DNA of 64,000 nucleotides, from NCBI RefSeq assembly GCF_904849725.1, contig NC_058524.1, positions 509,252,263-509,316,262 of the forward strand. The letters run 5' to 3'. Made by a program: the position numbers and the translations under genes. The first letter of the stretch is position 1. Each line of letters begins with the position of its first letter. The notes beneath the pieces are model-generated. The model was not told the origin of the DNA, did not search any database, and saw nothing but the letters and a program-made list of their open reading frames with translations. Origin of the DNA: Hordeum vulgare subsp. vulgare (lineage: Eukaryota > Streptophyta > Magnoliopsida > Poales > Poaceae). Positions 24,418 through 36,770 of the stretch are shown here, piece by piece.

Positions 24418-25257
24418 TCAAAAGTCCTTCATTGAAAAACTCTTGTTCAAATAGGCCTTTATGCTCTCCAACATCTCTATATTATTCCCCATCAATAATA
24501 TGTCATCCACATACAGTATGAGGAAAGCTACAGAGCTCCCACTCACTTTCTTGTACAAACAGGCTTCTCCGTAAACCTGTATGAATCCAAACGCTTTAAT
24601 CACCTCATTAAAGCGAATGTTCCAACTCCGAGATGCTTGCACCAGCCCATACATGGAGCATTGGAGCTTGCACACTTTGTTAGCACCCTTAGGGTCCACA
24701 AAACCTTCTGGTTGCATCATATACAACTCTTCCTTAAGATTCCCGTTAAGGAACGTTGTTTTGACGTCCACTTGCCAAATTTCATAATCATAAAAGGCGG
24801 CAATTGCTAACATGATTCGGACTGATTTCAGCTTCGTTACGGGAGAGAAAGTCTCCTCGTAGTCAATTCCTTGAATTTTTCGAAAACCCTTTGCGACAAG
24901 TCGAGCTTTATAAACGGTTACATTACCGTTTGCATCAGTCTTCTTCTTGAAGATCCATTTATCTTCTATGGCTCGCCGGTCATCGGGCAAGTCCACCAAA
25001 GTCCATACTTTGTTCTCATACATGGATCCTATCTTGGATTTCATAGCTTCAAGCCATTTGTTGGAGTCCGGGCCCGCCATCGCTTCTTCATAGTTCGAAG
25101 GTTCACCATTGTCCAACAACATGATTTCCATCACAGGGTTGCCGTACCACTCTGGTGCGGAGCGTGCCCTTGTGGACCTTCGCGGTTCAGTAGTAACTTG
25201 ATCCGAAGCTTCATGATCATTACCATTAACTTCCTCTTCAGTTAGTGCAGGCGCCAC
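24418..25257 (-). pseudogene. RT: Copia reverse transcriptase
   Basis: A 279-residue open frame. It begins in the linker (RRSTRARSAPEWY, GPDSNKWLEAMKSK) and carries the RT core: WIFKKKTDANG, YKARLVAKGF, GIDYEETFSPV, QVDVKTTFLNG, MYGLVQASRSWN, and the catalytic YVDDILL at residues 249-255. The active-site aspartates are intact, although VKTTFLNG differs from the usual VKTAFLNG. It ends at a stop after FSMKDF. It copies element RNA into cDNA in the particle. Upstream and downstream stops show that the whole polyprotein is broken. Confidence 0.92.
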
Positions 25258-25485
25258 AGGAACAATTTCCCGCGCTGCGCTACTTTCCTGTTCGAGAGGG
25301 GGTGTAATTACCTCATCAAGTTCTACCTTCCTCCCACTTACTTCTTTCGAGAGAAACTCTTTCTATAGAAAGGATCCGTTCTTGGCAACAAAGGTTTTAC
25401 CTTCAGATCTAAGATAGAAGGTATACCCAATAGTTTCCTTAGGGTATCCTATGAATACGCATTTCTTCGCTTTGGGTTCGAGCTT

Positions 25486-25791
25486 TTATGATTGAAGTTT
25501 CTTCACATAAGCATCGCAGCCCCAAACTTTAAGAAACGACAACTTAGGTTTCTTGCCAAACCATAGTTCATGCGGTGTCGTCTCAACGGATTTAGACGGT
25601 GCCCTATTTAAAGTGAATGCTGCAGTTTCTAATGCGTATCCCCAAAATGATAGCGATAAGTCGGTAAGAGACATCATAGATCGTACCATATCTAATAAAG
25701 TGCGACTACGACGTTCAGACACTCCATTGCGTTGTGGTGTGCCAGTCGGCGTCAGTTGTGAAACGATTCCACACTTCCTTACGTGTGCCAA
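25486..25791 (-). pseudogene. Copia integrase C-terminal half
   Basis: A 101-residue open segment with CGIVSQLTPTGTPQRNGVSE (third catalytic acid, E of GVSER) followed by LLDMVRSMM, WGYALETAAFTLNRAP and FLKVWGCDAYVKK. The frame ends after the KVWGC motif. The stretch 25258-25485 to its left is a frame-broken linker (FIGYPKE-like). Confidence 0.88.
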
Positions 25792-25870
25792 ACTCGTGAC
25801 TCAAATATTCTCCTCCACGATCAGATCGTAGACACTTAATTTTTCTGTCACGTTGATTCTCGACCTCACT

Positions 25871-26533
25871 CTAAAATTCCTTGAAATTTTCAAATGTCTC
25901 AGATTTGTGCTTCATGAAGTAGATATACCCATACCTACTCAAATCATCGGTGAGACTGAGAACATAACGATAACCACCGCGAGCTTCAACGTTCATTGGA
26001 CCACACACATCAGTATGTATTATTTCCAATAAGTCGGTTGCTCTCTCCATTATTCCTGAGAATGGAGTCTTAGCCATCTTGCCCATGAGGCACGGTTCGC
26101 ATGTGTCAAATGATTCAAAGTCAAGAGACTCTAATAGTCCATTAGTATGGAGCTTCTTCATGCGCTTAACACCGATATGACCAAGGCGGCAATGCCACAA
26201 GTATGTGGGACTATCATTATCAACTTTACATCTTTTGGTACTCACACTATGAATATGTGTAACATCACGATCGAGATTTATCATGAATAAACCATTCACC
26301 AGCGGAGCATGACCATAAAACATATCACTCATATAAATAGAACAACCATTATTCTCTGTCTTAAATGAGTAGTCGTCTCGCATTAAGCAAGACCCTGATA
26401 CAATATTCATTCTCAAATTTGATACTAAATAACAATTATTAAGGTTTAAAACTAATCCCGACGGTATATGTAGAGGTAGCGTGCCGACGGCGATCACATC
26501 GACCTTGGAGCCATTCCCGACGCGCATCGTCAC
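25871..26533 (-). pseudogene. Copia GAG-pre-integrase and integrase N-terminal core
   Basis: A 220-residue open frame with LNLNNCYLV, the HHCC zinc site HCRLGHIGVKRM with CEPCLMGKM, and the first catalytic Asp in IHTDVCGPMNVEARGG followed by YVLSLTDDLSRYGYIY. The frame breaks before the second Asp, at about 25871. Confidence 0.9.
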
Positions 26534-26569
26534 CTCGTCCTTGGCCAGTCTCCGCTTATTCCGCAGTTC

Positions 26570-27511
26570 CTACTTTGAGTTGCAAATGTGAGCAACAACA
26601 CCGGTATCAAATACCCAGGAGCTACTACGAGCGCTGGTAAGGTACACATCAATAACATGTATATCACATATACCTTTAACGCTGCCGGCCTTCTTGTCTG
26701 CTAAGTATTTGGGGCAGTTCCGCTTCGAGTGACCTTTTCCCTTGCAATAGAAGCACTCAGTCTCAGGCTTGGGTCCATTCTTTTTCTTCTTCCCAGCATC
26801 TGGCTTACCGGGCGCGGCAACGGCTTTGCCGTCTTTCTTGAAGTTCTTCTTACCCTTGCCCTTCTTGAAACTAGTGGTCTTGTTGACCATCAACACTTGA
26901 TGCTCTTTCTTGATTTCTACTTCTGCAGACTTGAGCATCGAGTACAACTCGGGAATGGTCTTCTCCATCCCTTGCATGTTGTAGTTCAGCACAAAACCTT
27001 TGTAGCTTGGTGGGAGAGACTGGAGGATTCTGTCAATTATAGCATCATCCGGAAGTTCGACTCCAAGTGAAGTCAGACGACCGTGTAACCCAGACATTTT
27101 GAGTATGTGCTCACTGACAGAACTGTTCTCCTCCATCTTACAGCTAAAGAACTTGTCGGAGACTTCATATCTCTTGACATGGGCATGATCTTGAAAAACC
27201 AGTTTCAACTCTTGGAACATCTCATATGCACCGTGTTGCTCAAAACGCCTTTGGAGCCCCATTTCTAAACTGTATAACATGCCACACCTAACCAGAGAGT
27301 AGTCATCACTCCGCGTTTGCCAGACGTTCAGAATGTCCTGGGCTGCTGCGGGAGCGGGAGGGTCACCTAGCGGCGCATCAAAGACATAAGCCTTTTTAGC
27401 TGCTTCAAGGATGAGCTTCAAGTTGCGAACCCAGTCTGCATAGCTGCTACCATCATCTTTCAGCTTGTTTTTCTCTAGGTACGCGTTGAAATTGAGGTTG
27501 ACATTGGCCAT
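26570..27511 (-). pseudogene. gag: Copia gag with start of protease
   Basis: A 313-residue frame starts at ATG (MANVNLNFNAYLEKNKL). The gag core spans roughly residues 20-210 (WQTRSDDYSLVRCGML, FQELKLVFQ, RILQSLPPSYKGF). A Lys-rich stretch follows, then a CCHC knuckle CFYCKGKGHSKRNC at residues 253-266 and the protease signature WVFDTGVVAHICN near residue 300. The usual DTGSVAH is DTGVVAH here. A stop after NSK interrupts the expected run into ELRNKRRLAKDE. It would form the particle shell and bind RNA. Confidence 0.92.
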
Positions 27512-28740
27512 CTACAATATTTATAAAGACAACTTTTAGACTAAGTTCATGACAATTAAGTTCATTTAATCAAATTAAGTATGAACTCCCACTTAAATCG
27601 ACATCCCTCCAGTCATCTAAGTGATACATGATCCATGTTGACTAACCCGTGTCTGATCATCACGTGAGATGGACTAATCATCATGGTGAGCAACTTCACG
27701 TTGATCGTATTCAACCATACGACTCATGTTCGACCTTTCGGTCTCTTGTATTCGAGGTCATGTCTGTACATGCTAAGCTCGTCGAGTCAACCTAGGTGTT
27801 TCACGTGTGTAAATCTGGCTTACACCCGTTGTATGCGAACGTTAGAATCTATCACACCCGATCATCACGTGGTGCTTCGAGACAACGATCCTTTGCAACG
27901 GTGCACACTTAGGGGAATACGTTCTCGAAATTTTAAGAGGGATCATCTTATTATGCTACCGTCGTTCTAAGCAAAAAGATGAAAAACATGATAAACATCA
28001 CAATGCAATCATATAGTGACATGATATGGCCATTATCATCGTTGCTCTTTCGATCTCCACCTTCGGGCATCGCATGATCATCATTGTCACCGGCGTGACA
28101 CCATAATCTCCATCATCGTGTCTCCATGAAGTCGTCATGCCAACTACCACTATCACTACTACTATAGCTAACCGTTAGCAATGAAGTAAAACCAGTAAGC
28201 GTTGCATCTCATACAATAAATTAAGACAACTCATATGGCTCCTGCCGGTTGTCATACTCATCGACATGCAAGTCGTGAAACCTATTACAATAACATGATC
28301 ATCTCATACATCATACATGCAACATCACAACTTTGGTCATATCACATCACATGTCAAACCCTGCAAAAACAAGTTAGACGTCCTCTAATTGTTGTTGCAA
28401 GTTTTACGTGGCTGATTTGGGTTTCTAGCAAGAACGCTTTCTTACCTACGTGATAGCCCAACGATGATATGCCAAAGCTATTTACCCTTCATAAGGACCC
28501 TTTTCATCAAATCCAATCCGACTAGAGTAGGAGAGACAGACACCCGCTAGCCACCTTTATGCACGGTGTGCATGTCTATCGGTGGAACCAGTCTCACGTA
28601 AGCATACGTGTAATGTCGGCCCGGGCCGCTTCATCCCACAATACCGCCGGGAAAGAATAAGACTAGTAGCGGCAAGAAATTGACAAATCATCGCCCACAA
28701 CCTTTTGTGTTCTACTCGTGCATAGAATCTACGCATAGAA
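27512..28740 (-). other. 5' leader of the second minus-strand copia
   Basis: Untranslated leader between the primer site and the gag ATG. It has no supported gene. It is colinear with the leader of the other copia elements (for example the 35503-36770 stretch on the plus strand). Confidence 0.7.
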
Positions 28741-28759
28741 AACCTGGCTCGGATGCCAC
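28741..28759 (-). promoter_or_regulatory. Copia primer-binding site
   Basis: On the minus strand the bases after the LTR end CCAACA read GTGGCATCCGAGCCAGG, close to the initiator-methionine-tRNA site TGGTATCAGAGCC used by BARE/Angela-type elements. Confidence 0.7.
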
Positions 28760-30525
28760 TGTTGGGTAACGTAGCATAAATTCAAAAAAATTCCTACGCA
28801 TATTCAGATCTTCCTATGGAGAGACCAGCAACGAGAGAGGGGTGAGTGCATCTTCATACCTTTGAAGATCGCTAAGCAGAAGCGTTGCTAGAACGCGGTT
28901 GATGGAGTCGTACTCGCGGCGATTCAGATTGCGGTGTGATTCTGATCTAGTGTCGAACCATGGCACCTCCGCGTTCAACACACGTGCAGCCCGGTGACGT
29001 CTCCCGCACCTTGATCCAGCAAGGAGGAGGGAGAGGTTGGGGAAGATCTTCGGCAGCACGACGACATGGTGTCGATGGAGAGACGAGGTCTCTCGGCAGG
29101 GCTTCGCCAAGCACCGTGGGAGAGGAGGAAGAAGGGGGGCAGGGCTACACCGAGGGAGATGGAAAACTGTGTGCGAAACAGCCCTAGAACCCCCACTATA
29201 TATAGGAGGAGGGGAGGGGGGTGTGCCACCCCTAGGGTTCCCACCCTAGGTGGTGCGGCAGCCCAGATGGGAGAGGGGGGCGGCGGCCAGGGCAGGGAAA
29301 GGGGGGCGGCGCCCTAGGTGGGCCTTGGGCCTGCCCTGCGCCTAGGGTTTCCCCTCCCTCCCTCTCTGGTGCGCATGGGCTGGGTGTGGGGGTGCACCAG
29401 CCACCTAGGGGCTGGTTCCCTCCCGCACTTGGCCCATGTAGCCCTCCGGGGATTGTGGCCCCTCCCGGTGGGCCTCCGGCACCCTTCCGGTGTTCCCGGC
29501 ACTTTGCCGGTGGTGCGAGAAACACTTCCAGCGTCCAAACCCATCCATCCTATATATCAATATTTACCTCTGGACCATTCCGGAGCTCCTCGTTACATCC
29601 GGTATCTCATCCGGGACTCCGAACATCCTTCGGTAACCTCGTATAACAATTTCCTATAACCCTAGCGTCATCGAACCTTAAGTGTGTAGACCCTACGGGT
29701 TCGGGAGACATGCAAACATGACCGAGACACCTCTCCGGCCAATAACCATCAGCGGGCTCTGGATACCCATGGTGGCTCCCACTTGCTCCACGATGATCTC
29801 ATCGGATGAACCACGATGTCAAGGATTCAATAAATCCCGTATACAATTCCATTTGTCTGTCGGTATAGAACTTGCCCGAGATTCGATCGTCGGTATACCT
29901 ATACCTTGTTCAATCTCGTTACCGGTAAGTCTCTTTACTCGTTCCATAGCACGTCATCGTGTGACCAACTCCTTAGTCACATTGAGCTCATGATGATGTT
30001 CTACTGAGTGGGCCCAAAGATACCTCTCCGTCACGCGGAGTGAAAAATCCCGATCTCGATTCGTACCAACCCAACATACACTTTCAGAGGTACCCGTAGT
30101 GCACCTTTATAGTCACCCAGTTACGTTGTGACGTTTGATACACCCAAAGCACTCCTACGGTATCCGGGAGTTGCATAATCTCACGGTCGAAGGAAAAGAC
30201 ACTTGACATTAGAAAAGCTTTAGCATACGAACAATACGATCTAGTGCTATGTTTAGGATTGGGTCTTGTCATCACATCATTCTCCCAATGATGTGATCCC
30301 GTTATCAATGACATCTAATGCCCATGATCAGGAAACCATGATCATCTATTGACTAACGAGCTAGCCAACTAGAGGCTTGCTAGGGACACATTGTGATCTA
30401 TTTATTCACACATGTATTATTGTTTCCTGTTAATAAAATTATAGCATGAACAATAGATGATTATCATGAACAAGGAAATATGATAATTACCATTTTATTA
30501 TTGCCTCTAGGGCATATTTCCAACA
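28760..30525 (-). repeat. 5' LTR of the second minus-strand copia
   Basis: 1766 bp. The reverse TATA box is at 29197-29204, in the same context as in 21731-23499. Confidence 0.9.
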
Positions 30526-30817
30526 CCAAACACCACTCGTTCGTCGACGCGCGGCGCCAATGCTCGCTCGCGCTCCGGCTCGCCGCCTCCACCCGCTCCT
30601 CCCACGGGATCTTGCGTGTCCGTCGGAGGTAGTCAATGTGCTCGTCGGTGATCATGGATCCCTCCCATGAACCGGCGACCGGCGTGGCTATCTCCGCGTT
30701 CGTTGATGGTGGCGCAGTGAAGAAGAAGCTGGAGACGCGGCCGTCAAGCGGGTCGACCGCGAGGAAGCACTGCGGACGCATGGATGGAGGAGGGGCAGTA
30801 GCGAGTGTTGCGGGCAT
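30526..30817 (-). pseudogene. Antisense-ORF gene remnant, first (N-terminal) piece
   Basis: A minus-strand frame from ATG at 30817: MPATLATAPPPSMRPQ, a Ser/Pro-rich lead, then ITDEHIDYLRRTRKIPWEER, typical of the N-terminus of the grass protein family with the putative gypsy-type transposon domain. It runs to the copia junction at 30530 and continues at 21730 with a small frame offset. The start was chosen as the first ATG after a GC-rich 5' region with a TATA-like box about 80 bases upstream. The role of these antisense ORFs is unknown. Confidence 0.65.
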
Positions 30818-30894
30818 GAGGAGGAAGGGAGGACGACGACAAAGGGTGGCCTGACGCTAACACAAGGTGGGAGACGAGGAGTGGGCTCCTCCTC

Positions 30895-30907
30895 CCCTTA
30901 TAACGAG
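30895..30907 (-). promoter_or_regulatory. Possible TATA box of the antisense ORF
   Basis: The minus strand reads CTCGTTATAAGGG, about 80 bases upstream of the ATG at 30817, within a GC-rich flank. Position and sequence fit a core promoter; there is no further support. Confidence 0.35.
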
Positions 30908-31286
30908 CAGGAAGACGTGGGGGCGTGGGATCAATTACGCCCACGCCCCACTAACTCGAGGCGTGCCTGCGCATTAATCGCGTGCGAAACACCGACCAAT
31001 GTCCCGCGCTCGTAGAAGATCCCTCTCCCCATCGCGTGCGTTGTGGCAGGCCCGTCCCCCATAAATGGCCACACGTGGCGTGTACGAGTCGGCACCGGAC
31101 TTGAAGCGATGCCGCGAGACCCGAGGCGTCGGAGCGCGGCCGACTGGCCACCGGCCGGCTATTCGCGTTGTCCCTCGCGTTCCACATTCCAGCCGTTGGC
31201 GCCAAGCGGGTCCATCGACTTCAACGATATTTATCTCCGACGGGGAGCCGCTGCCCCCTCGACCGGAGGCATGCGGACCCAACGAC
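30908..31286. other. GC-rich flank between antisense ORF and polypurine tract
   Basis: No convincing coding frame: overlapping GC-rich frames are open on both strands without recognisable motifs. It probably belongs to the older gypsy element that carries the antisense ORF. Confidence 0.5.
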
Positions 31287-31819
31287 TTCAGGGGCTACTG
31301 ACGGAGATATGGCCCCTAGGCATGCCAAAGCGGAGGAAACCCAACTCCAAGAAATTTGGGGGCCAGCTGTCCCCCAAGGCCGGCTGGCAATATGCGGTCC
31401 GTCCGGCCGCCGCACGCTGACCGGCTGGTGACATCCGTCCCATCCGACTCGCCCAACGACAGCTGACGGCTTCGCGCCCATCCCATCCATCCGTACTGAC
31501 GTACGGTGACACGACTAGACCCCGACGAGGGCGTGCGAGGCTACATGACGCGTTGATAGGCCTCACATGGCTACATGACTTTATGACGTGAGCAGAGCAA
31601 GGCTACATGACCCCGGTCATCGCTGAGGCTAGCCGAGCGAGCCGGCCGTGTAGCACGCATGCATCTACCTACTCCATGACGACAGGGCTTGCTGGCCAGT
31701 GTGGCGCACGACCAGCGGGCCCCGTGCCAGACAAGACCCGACAGCCAACGGGTCCCACAGCGAGCGTGAGAGGCTGGCGGTTGGGGGCCGTCCCTTCTTT
31801 CCCCCATTATTGTAACTAC
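31287..31819 (+). mobile_element. Polypurine tract and LTR start of an older gypsy element
   Basis: CAGGGGCTAC (31289-31298) is directly followed by TGACGGAGATATGGCCCC at 31299, the usual layout of a plus-strand primer and LTR start in many grass gypsy elements (GGGGGCTAC then TG). The LTR-like sequence runs about 520 bp to about 31819, where the sequence becomes repeat unit A. I could not see a clean CA end or a second LTR in the window. Together with the minus-strand ORF to its left it suggests a Tat-lineage element with an antisense ORF. Confidence 0.5.
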
Positions 31820-32622
31820 CCGTCCGAACTGGAACTCTTGTGTTTTCTTAGTGGCCTCAACATCAACTTTGGAGTTTGAGACACGATCATACCACATCAC
31901 ATGACATCCAACGACATCCCCACATCTCCATTTTCCTGTGCCTGCATAATATTAATGCACAGGAAGTCAATCTTTTATTGTCCATTTCAATCTATTATAT
32001 TGCAAGTTGAGGCCCAAGGGGAAATCACATCAATTTTCAAAGAGCAAAACCTCAAGTAAACGAATATATAGGATGTTCTGACTTCGATCAACCGTGTAGA
32101 TGTGTGAAACTGTGGCATGAGCGAGCATGATATTGTGAGCGACAATGTAAGGTCGGTGCCGGAGCTCCCTTGTTTGCATCACACGTGGCGAAGCATGGAG
32201 CAGCGAACACAAACGCCTTGAGGTGTGATGACACTTTGGACCTTTTTTTCTTTTCGGCATTTGCCATGTTGTCGCCACTACCGAGTTGTTCTCTTCTTAT
32301 TTTCTTTCTCCTTTGTTGTGTTCACTCGTGTGATCTATTGCTTCTCATCTTTGTATCCCCGATACCTCTTCTTAATGAACGAAAGAAGCGTTGATACATT
32401 TCGTAAAAAAAGGAGAAGTATATTTCATTCAAAGCCGCACGTAGTTCTTCATGGTTATTATATTTTCTAAAGGTATAACGAATAGCTTACCAAATATGAT
32501 CAATTTAGTCTTTTCCTTGCGGCCTAGTTCAAGTGCATGCCGCCTTTGCAATATACAATGCGAATATGTTTAAGCAGGCGAAACATCTTCGTCTTCTCAA
32601 ATGATGCACGTGACCATGTTGC
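31820..32622. repeat. Locally duplicated unit A
   Basis: Starts CCGTCCGAACTGGAACTC and includes the blocks TTTGCCATGTTGTCGCC, CGATACCTCTTCTTAATGAA and GCGAAACATCT. The same blocks recur at 43840-45235 (B), 46380-46904 (C) and 50850-51590 (D). The minus strand has short related open frames in all four copies (RELRHR..YIVAHNI, ILAHAT), but substitutions do not single out one coding frame. Unit A continues at 43012 after the nested LTRs. Confidence 0.75.
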
Positions 32623-33696
32623 TGTTGGAAATATGCCCTAGAGGCAATAATAAAATGGTTATTATCATATTTCCTTGTTCATGATAATCGTCTATTGTTC
32701 ATGTTATAATTGTATTAACAGGAAACAGTAATACATGTGTGAATAAATAGATTACAATGTGTCCCTAGCAAGCCTCTAGTTGGCTAGCTCGTTGATCAAT
32801 AGATGATCATGGTTTCCTGATCATGGGCATTAGATGTCATTGATAACGGGATCACATCATTGGGAGAATAATGTGATGGACAAGACCCAATCCTAAGCAT
32901 AGCACTAGATCGTATTGTTCGTATGCTAAAGCTTTTCTAATGTCAAGTGTCTTTTCCTTCGATCGTGAGATTGTGCAACTCCCGGATACTGTAGGAGTGC
33001 TTTGGGTGTATCAAACGTCACAACGTAACTGGGTGACTATAAAGGTGCAATGCGGGTACCTCTGAAAGTGTCTGTTGGGTTGGTACGAATCAAGATCGGG
33101 ATTTGTCACTCCGCGTGGCGGAGAGGTATCTGTGGGCCCACTCGGTAGAACATCATCATGAGCTCAATGTGACTAATGAGTTAGTCACACGATGACATGC
33201 TACGGAACGAGTAAAGAGACTTATCGATAACGAGATTGAACAAGGTATAGGTATACCGACGATCGAATCTCGGGCAAGTTCTATACCGACAAACAAAGGG
33301 AATTGTATACGGGATTGATTGAATCCTTGACATCGTGGTTCATGCGATGAGATCATCGTGGAGCAAGTGGGAGCCACCATGGGTATCCAGACCCCGCTGA
33401 TGGTTATTTGCCGAAGAGGTGTCTCGGTCATGTCTGTCTGTCTCCCGAACCCGTAGGGTCTACACACTTAAGGTTCGATGACGCTAGGGTTATAGGGAAT
33501 TGTTATACGAGGTTACCGAAAGTTGTTCAGAGTCCCGGATGAGATCCCGGACATCACGAGGAGATCCGGAATGGTCCAGAGGTAAAGATTGATATATAGG
33601 ATGAATGGTTTTGGACACCGGAAATGTTTCAGGCGTCACCGGTAATGTACCGAGACCACCCGAAATGGTCTCGGGGGTCCACCGGGAGGGGCCACC

Positions 33697-35502
33697 TGTT
33701 GGAAATATGCCCTAGAGGCAATAATAAATTAGTTATTATTATATTTCTTTGTTCATGATAATCGTTTATTATCCATGCTATAATTGTATTGATTGGAAAC
33801 ACAGTGCATGTGTGGATACATAGACAAAACACTGTCCCTAGTAAGCCTCTAGTTGACTAGCTCGTTGATCAAAGATGGTCAAGGTTTCCTGACCATAGGC
33901 AAGTGTTGTCACTTGATAACGGGATCACATCATTAGGAGAATCATGTGATGGACTAGACCCAAACTAATAGACGTAGCATGTTGATCGTGTCATTTTGTT
34001 GCTACTGTTTTCTGCGTGTCAAGTATTTGTTCCTATGACCATGAGATCATATAACTCACTGACACCGGAGGAATGCTTTGTGTGTATCAAACGTCGCAAC
34101 GTAACTGGGTGACTATAAAGATGCTCTACAGGTATCTCCGAAGGTGTTTGTTGAGTTAGTATGGATCGAGACTGGGATTTGTCACTCCGTGTGACGGAGA
34201 GGTATCTCGGGGCCCACTCGGTAATACAACATCACACACAAGCCTTGTAAGTCTAAGTTGCAGGATCTTGTATTACAAAATGAGTAAAGAGACTTGCCGA
34301 TAAACGAGATTGAAATAGGTATGCGGATACTGACGATCGAATCTCGGGCAAGTAACATACCGAAGGACAAAGGGAATGACATACGGGATTATATGAATCC
34401 TTGGCACTGAGGTTCAAACGATAAGATCTTCGTAGAATATGTAGGATCCAATATGGGCATCCAGGTCCCGCTATTGGATATTGACCGAGGAGTCACTCGG
34501 GTCATGTCTACGTAGTTCTCGAACCCGCAGGGTCTGCACACTTAAGGTTCGACGTTGTTTTATGCGTATTTGAGTTATATGGTTGGTTACCGACCGTTGT
34601 TCGGAGTCCCGGATGAGATCACGGACGTCATGAGGGTTTTCGGAATGGTCCGGAAACGAAGATTGATATATAGGATGACCTCATTTGGTTACCGGAAGGT
34701 TCTCGTGCATTACCGGAAAAGTTTCGGGCTCATCGGTAGTGTACCGGGAGTGCCGAGAAGGGTGCCGGGGACCATCGAGAGGGGTGTCACGCCCCAAGGG
34801 GTCTCATGGGCTATGGGAAGAGATAAACCAGCCCCTAGTTGGCTGGAATAAGTTCCCACTAAGGCCCATAAGGTTTGAGAAGGAAAAAACACAAGGTGGA
34901 AAGAGTTTCCAAGTGGGAAGGTGGAATCCTACTCCAAGTAGGATTGGAGTAGGACTCCTACGCCTCCAATTTCGGCCAAACCTTTAGGTTTTGAGGCTGC
35001 CTCCTCCCCTCCCTCCCTCCTATATATAGTGGGGTTTTAGGGCTGATTTGAGACAACTTTTGCCACGGCAGCTCGACCACATACCTCCACGGTTTTACCT
35101 CTAGATCGCGTTTCTGCGGAGCTCGGGCGGAGCCCTGCTGAGATTAGATCACCACCAACCTCCGGAGCGCCGTCACGCTGCCGGAGATCTCATCTACCTC
35201 TCCGTCTCTCTTGCTGGATCAAGAAGGCCGAGATCATCGTCGAGTTGTACGTGTGCTGAACACGGAGGTGCCGTCCGTTCGGCACTAGATCGGAGCGGAT
35301 CATGGGACGGATCGCGGGACGGTTCGCGGGGCGGATCGAGGGACGTGAGGACGTTCCACTACATCAACCGCGTTTCTTAACGCTTCTGCTGTGCGTTCTA
35401 CAAGGGTACGTAGATCGGAAATCCCCTCTCGTAGATGGACATCACCATGATAGGTCTTCGTGCGCGTAGGAATTTTTTTTTCCCATGCGACGTTCCCCAA
35501 CA
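33697..35502 (+). repeat. 5' LTR of the nested plus-strand copia
   Basis: 1806 bp from TGTTGGAAATATGCCC to CCCCAACA. The TATA box is at 35021-35028. It is followed by the primer-site-like GTGGCATCATGAGCTAGG at 35503. Compared with the 3' LTR it lacks a short block around 34249. Confidence 0.93.
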
Positions 35503-36770
35503 GTGGCATCATGAGCTAGGTTCATGCATAGATGTAATCTCGAGTAGAACACAAAAGTTTTTGTGGGCAGTGATGTGCGTCTTGCTGCCCTCCTTAGTCT
35601 TTTCTTGATTCCGCGGTATTGTTGGATTGAAGCGGCTTGGACCGACATTACTCGTACGCTTACGAGAGACTGGTTTCATCGCTATGAGTAACTCCGTTGC
35701 TCAAAGATGACTGGCAAGTGTCGGTTTCTCCAACATTAGTTGAATCGGATTTGACCGAGGAGGTCCTTGGATGAGGTTAAATAGCAATTCATATATCTCC
35801 GTTGTGGTGTTTGCATAAGTAAGATGCGATCCTACTAGATACCCATGGTCACCACATAAAACATGCAACAACAAATTAGAGGACGTCTAACTTGTTTTTG
35901 CAGGGTATGCTTGTGATGTGATATGGACAACGATGTGATGTGATATATTGGATGTATGAGATGATCATGTTGTAATAGTTAATATCGACTTGCACGTCGA
36001 TGGTACGGCAACCGGCAGGAGCCATAGTGTTGTATTTAAACTAAAGTTTGTGCTTGCAGATGCGTTTACTATATTGCTAGGACGTAGCTTTAGTAGTAAT
36101 AGCATGAGTAGCACGACAACCCCGATGGCGACACGTAAATGGAGATCATGGTGTGACGCCGGTGACAAGAAGATCGTGCCGGTGCTTTGGTGATGGAGAT
36201 CAAGAAGCACATGATGATGGCCATATCATGTCACTTATGAATTGCATGTGATGTTAATCCTTTATGCACCTTAGCTTGCTTAGAACGACGGTAGCATTAT
36301 GAGGTGATCTCTCACTAAAATTTCAAGAAGAAATTGTGTTCTCCCCGACTGTGCACCGTTGCGACAGTTCTTCGTTTCGAGACACCACGTGGTGCTCGGG
36401 TGTGATAGACTCAACTTCACATACAACGGGTGCAAAACAGTTGCACACGCTGAACACTCGGGTTAAGCTTGACGAGCCTAGCATGTGCAGACATGGCCTC
36501 GGAACACATGAGACCGAAAGGTCAAGCATGAATCGTATAGTTGATATGATTAGCATAGAGATGCTTACCACTGAAACTTTTCTCGACTCACGTGATGATC
36601 GGACTTGAGATAGTGGATTTGGATCATGTACCACTCAAATGACTAGAGAGATGTACTTTTTGAGTGGGAGTTCTTAAGTAATATGATTAATTGAACAAAT
36701 TGTCATGAACATAGTCTAATGGTATTTGTGAATTACGATGTAGCTTGCGCTATAGCTCTACTGTTTTTAT
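35503..36770 (+). other. 5' leader of the nested copia
   Basis: Begins with a degenerate primer-binding site (TGGCATCATGAGC). It has no supported coding frame and aligns in content with the leaders of the other copia elements here. Confidence 0.65.

Larger units (their letters stand above)
21731..30525 (-). mobile_element. Second-family Ty1/copia element, minus strand, nearly complete
   Basis: Two LTRs (21731-23499, 1769 bp; 28760-30525, 1766 bp) start TGTTGGGTAACG and end TCTAACA/TCCAACA in plus reading. They are related to BARE/Angela LTRs but distinct from them. Flanks CCGAA (21726-21730) and CCAAA (30526-30530) are a target duplication with one mismatch. All copia domains are recognisable in order: gag, protease, integrase, RT, RNase H. 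Stops separate them, so the copy is inactive, but it is the best-preserved polymerase in the window. Confidence 0.92.

Noticed and set aside
30950..31900. Overlapping GC-rich frames of up to 125 codons
   Set aside because: Open in several frames on both strands, no motif, and they cross the polypurine tract and LTR start.
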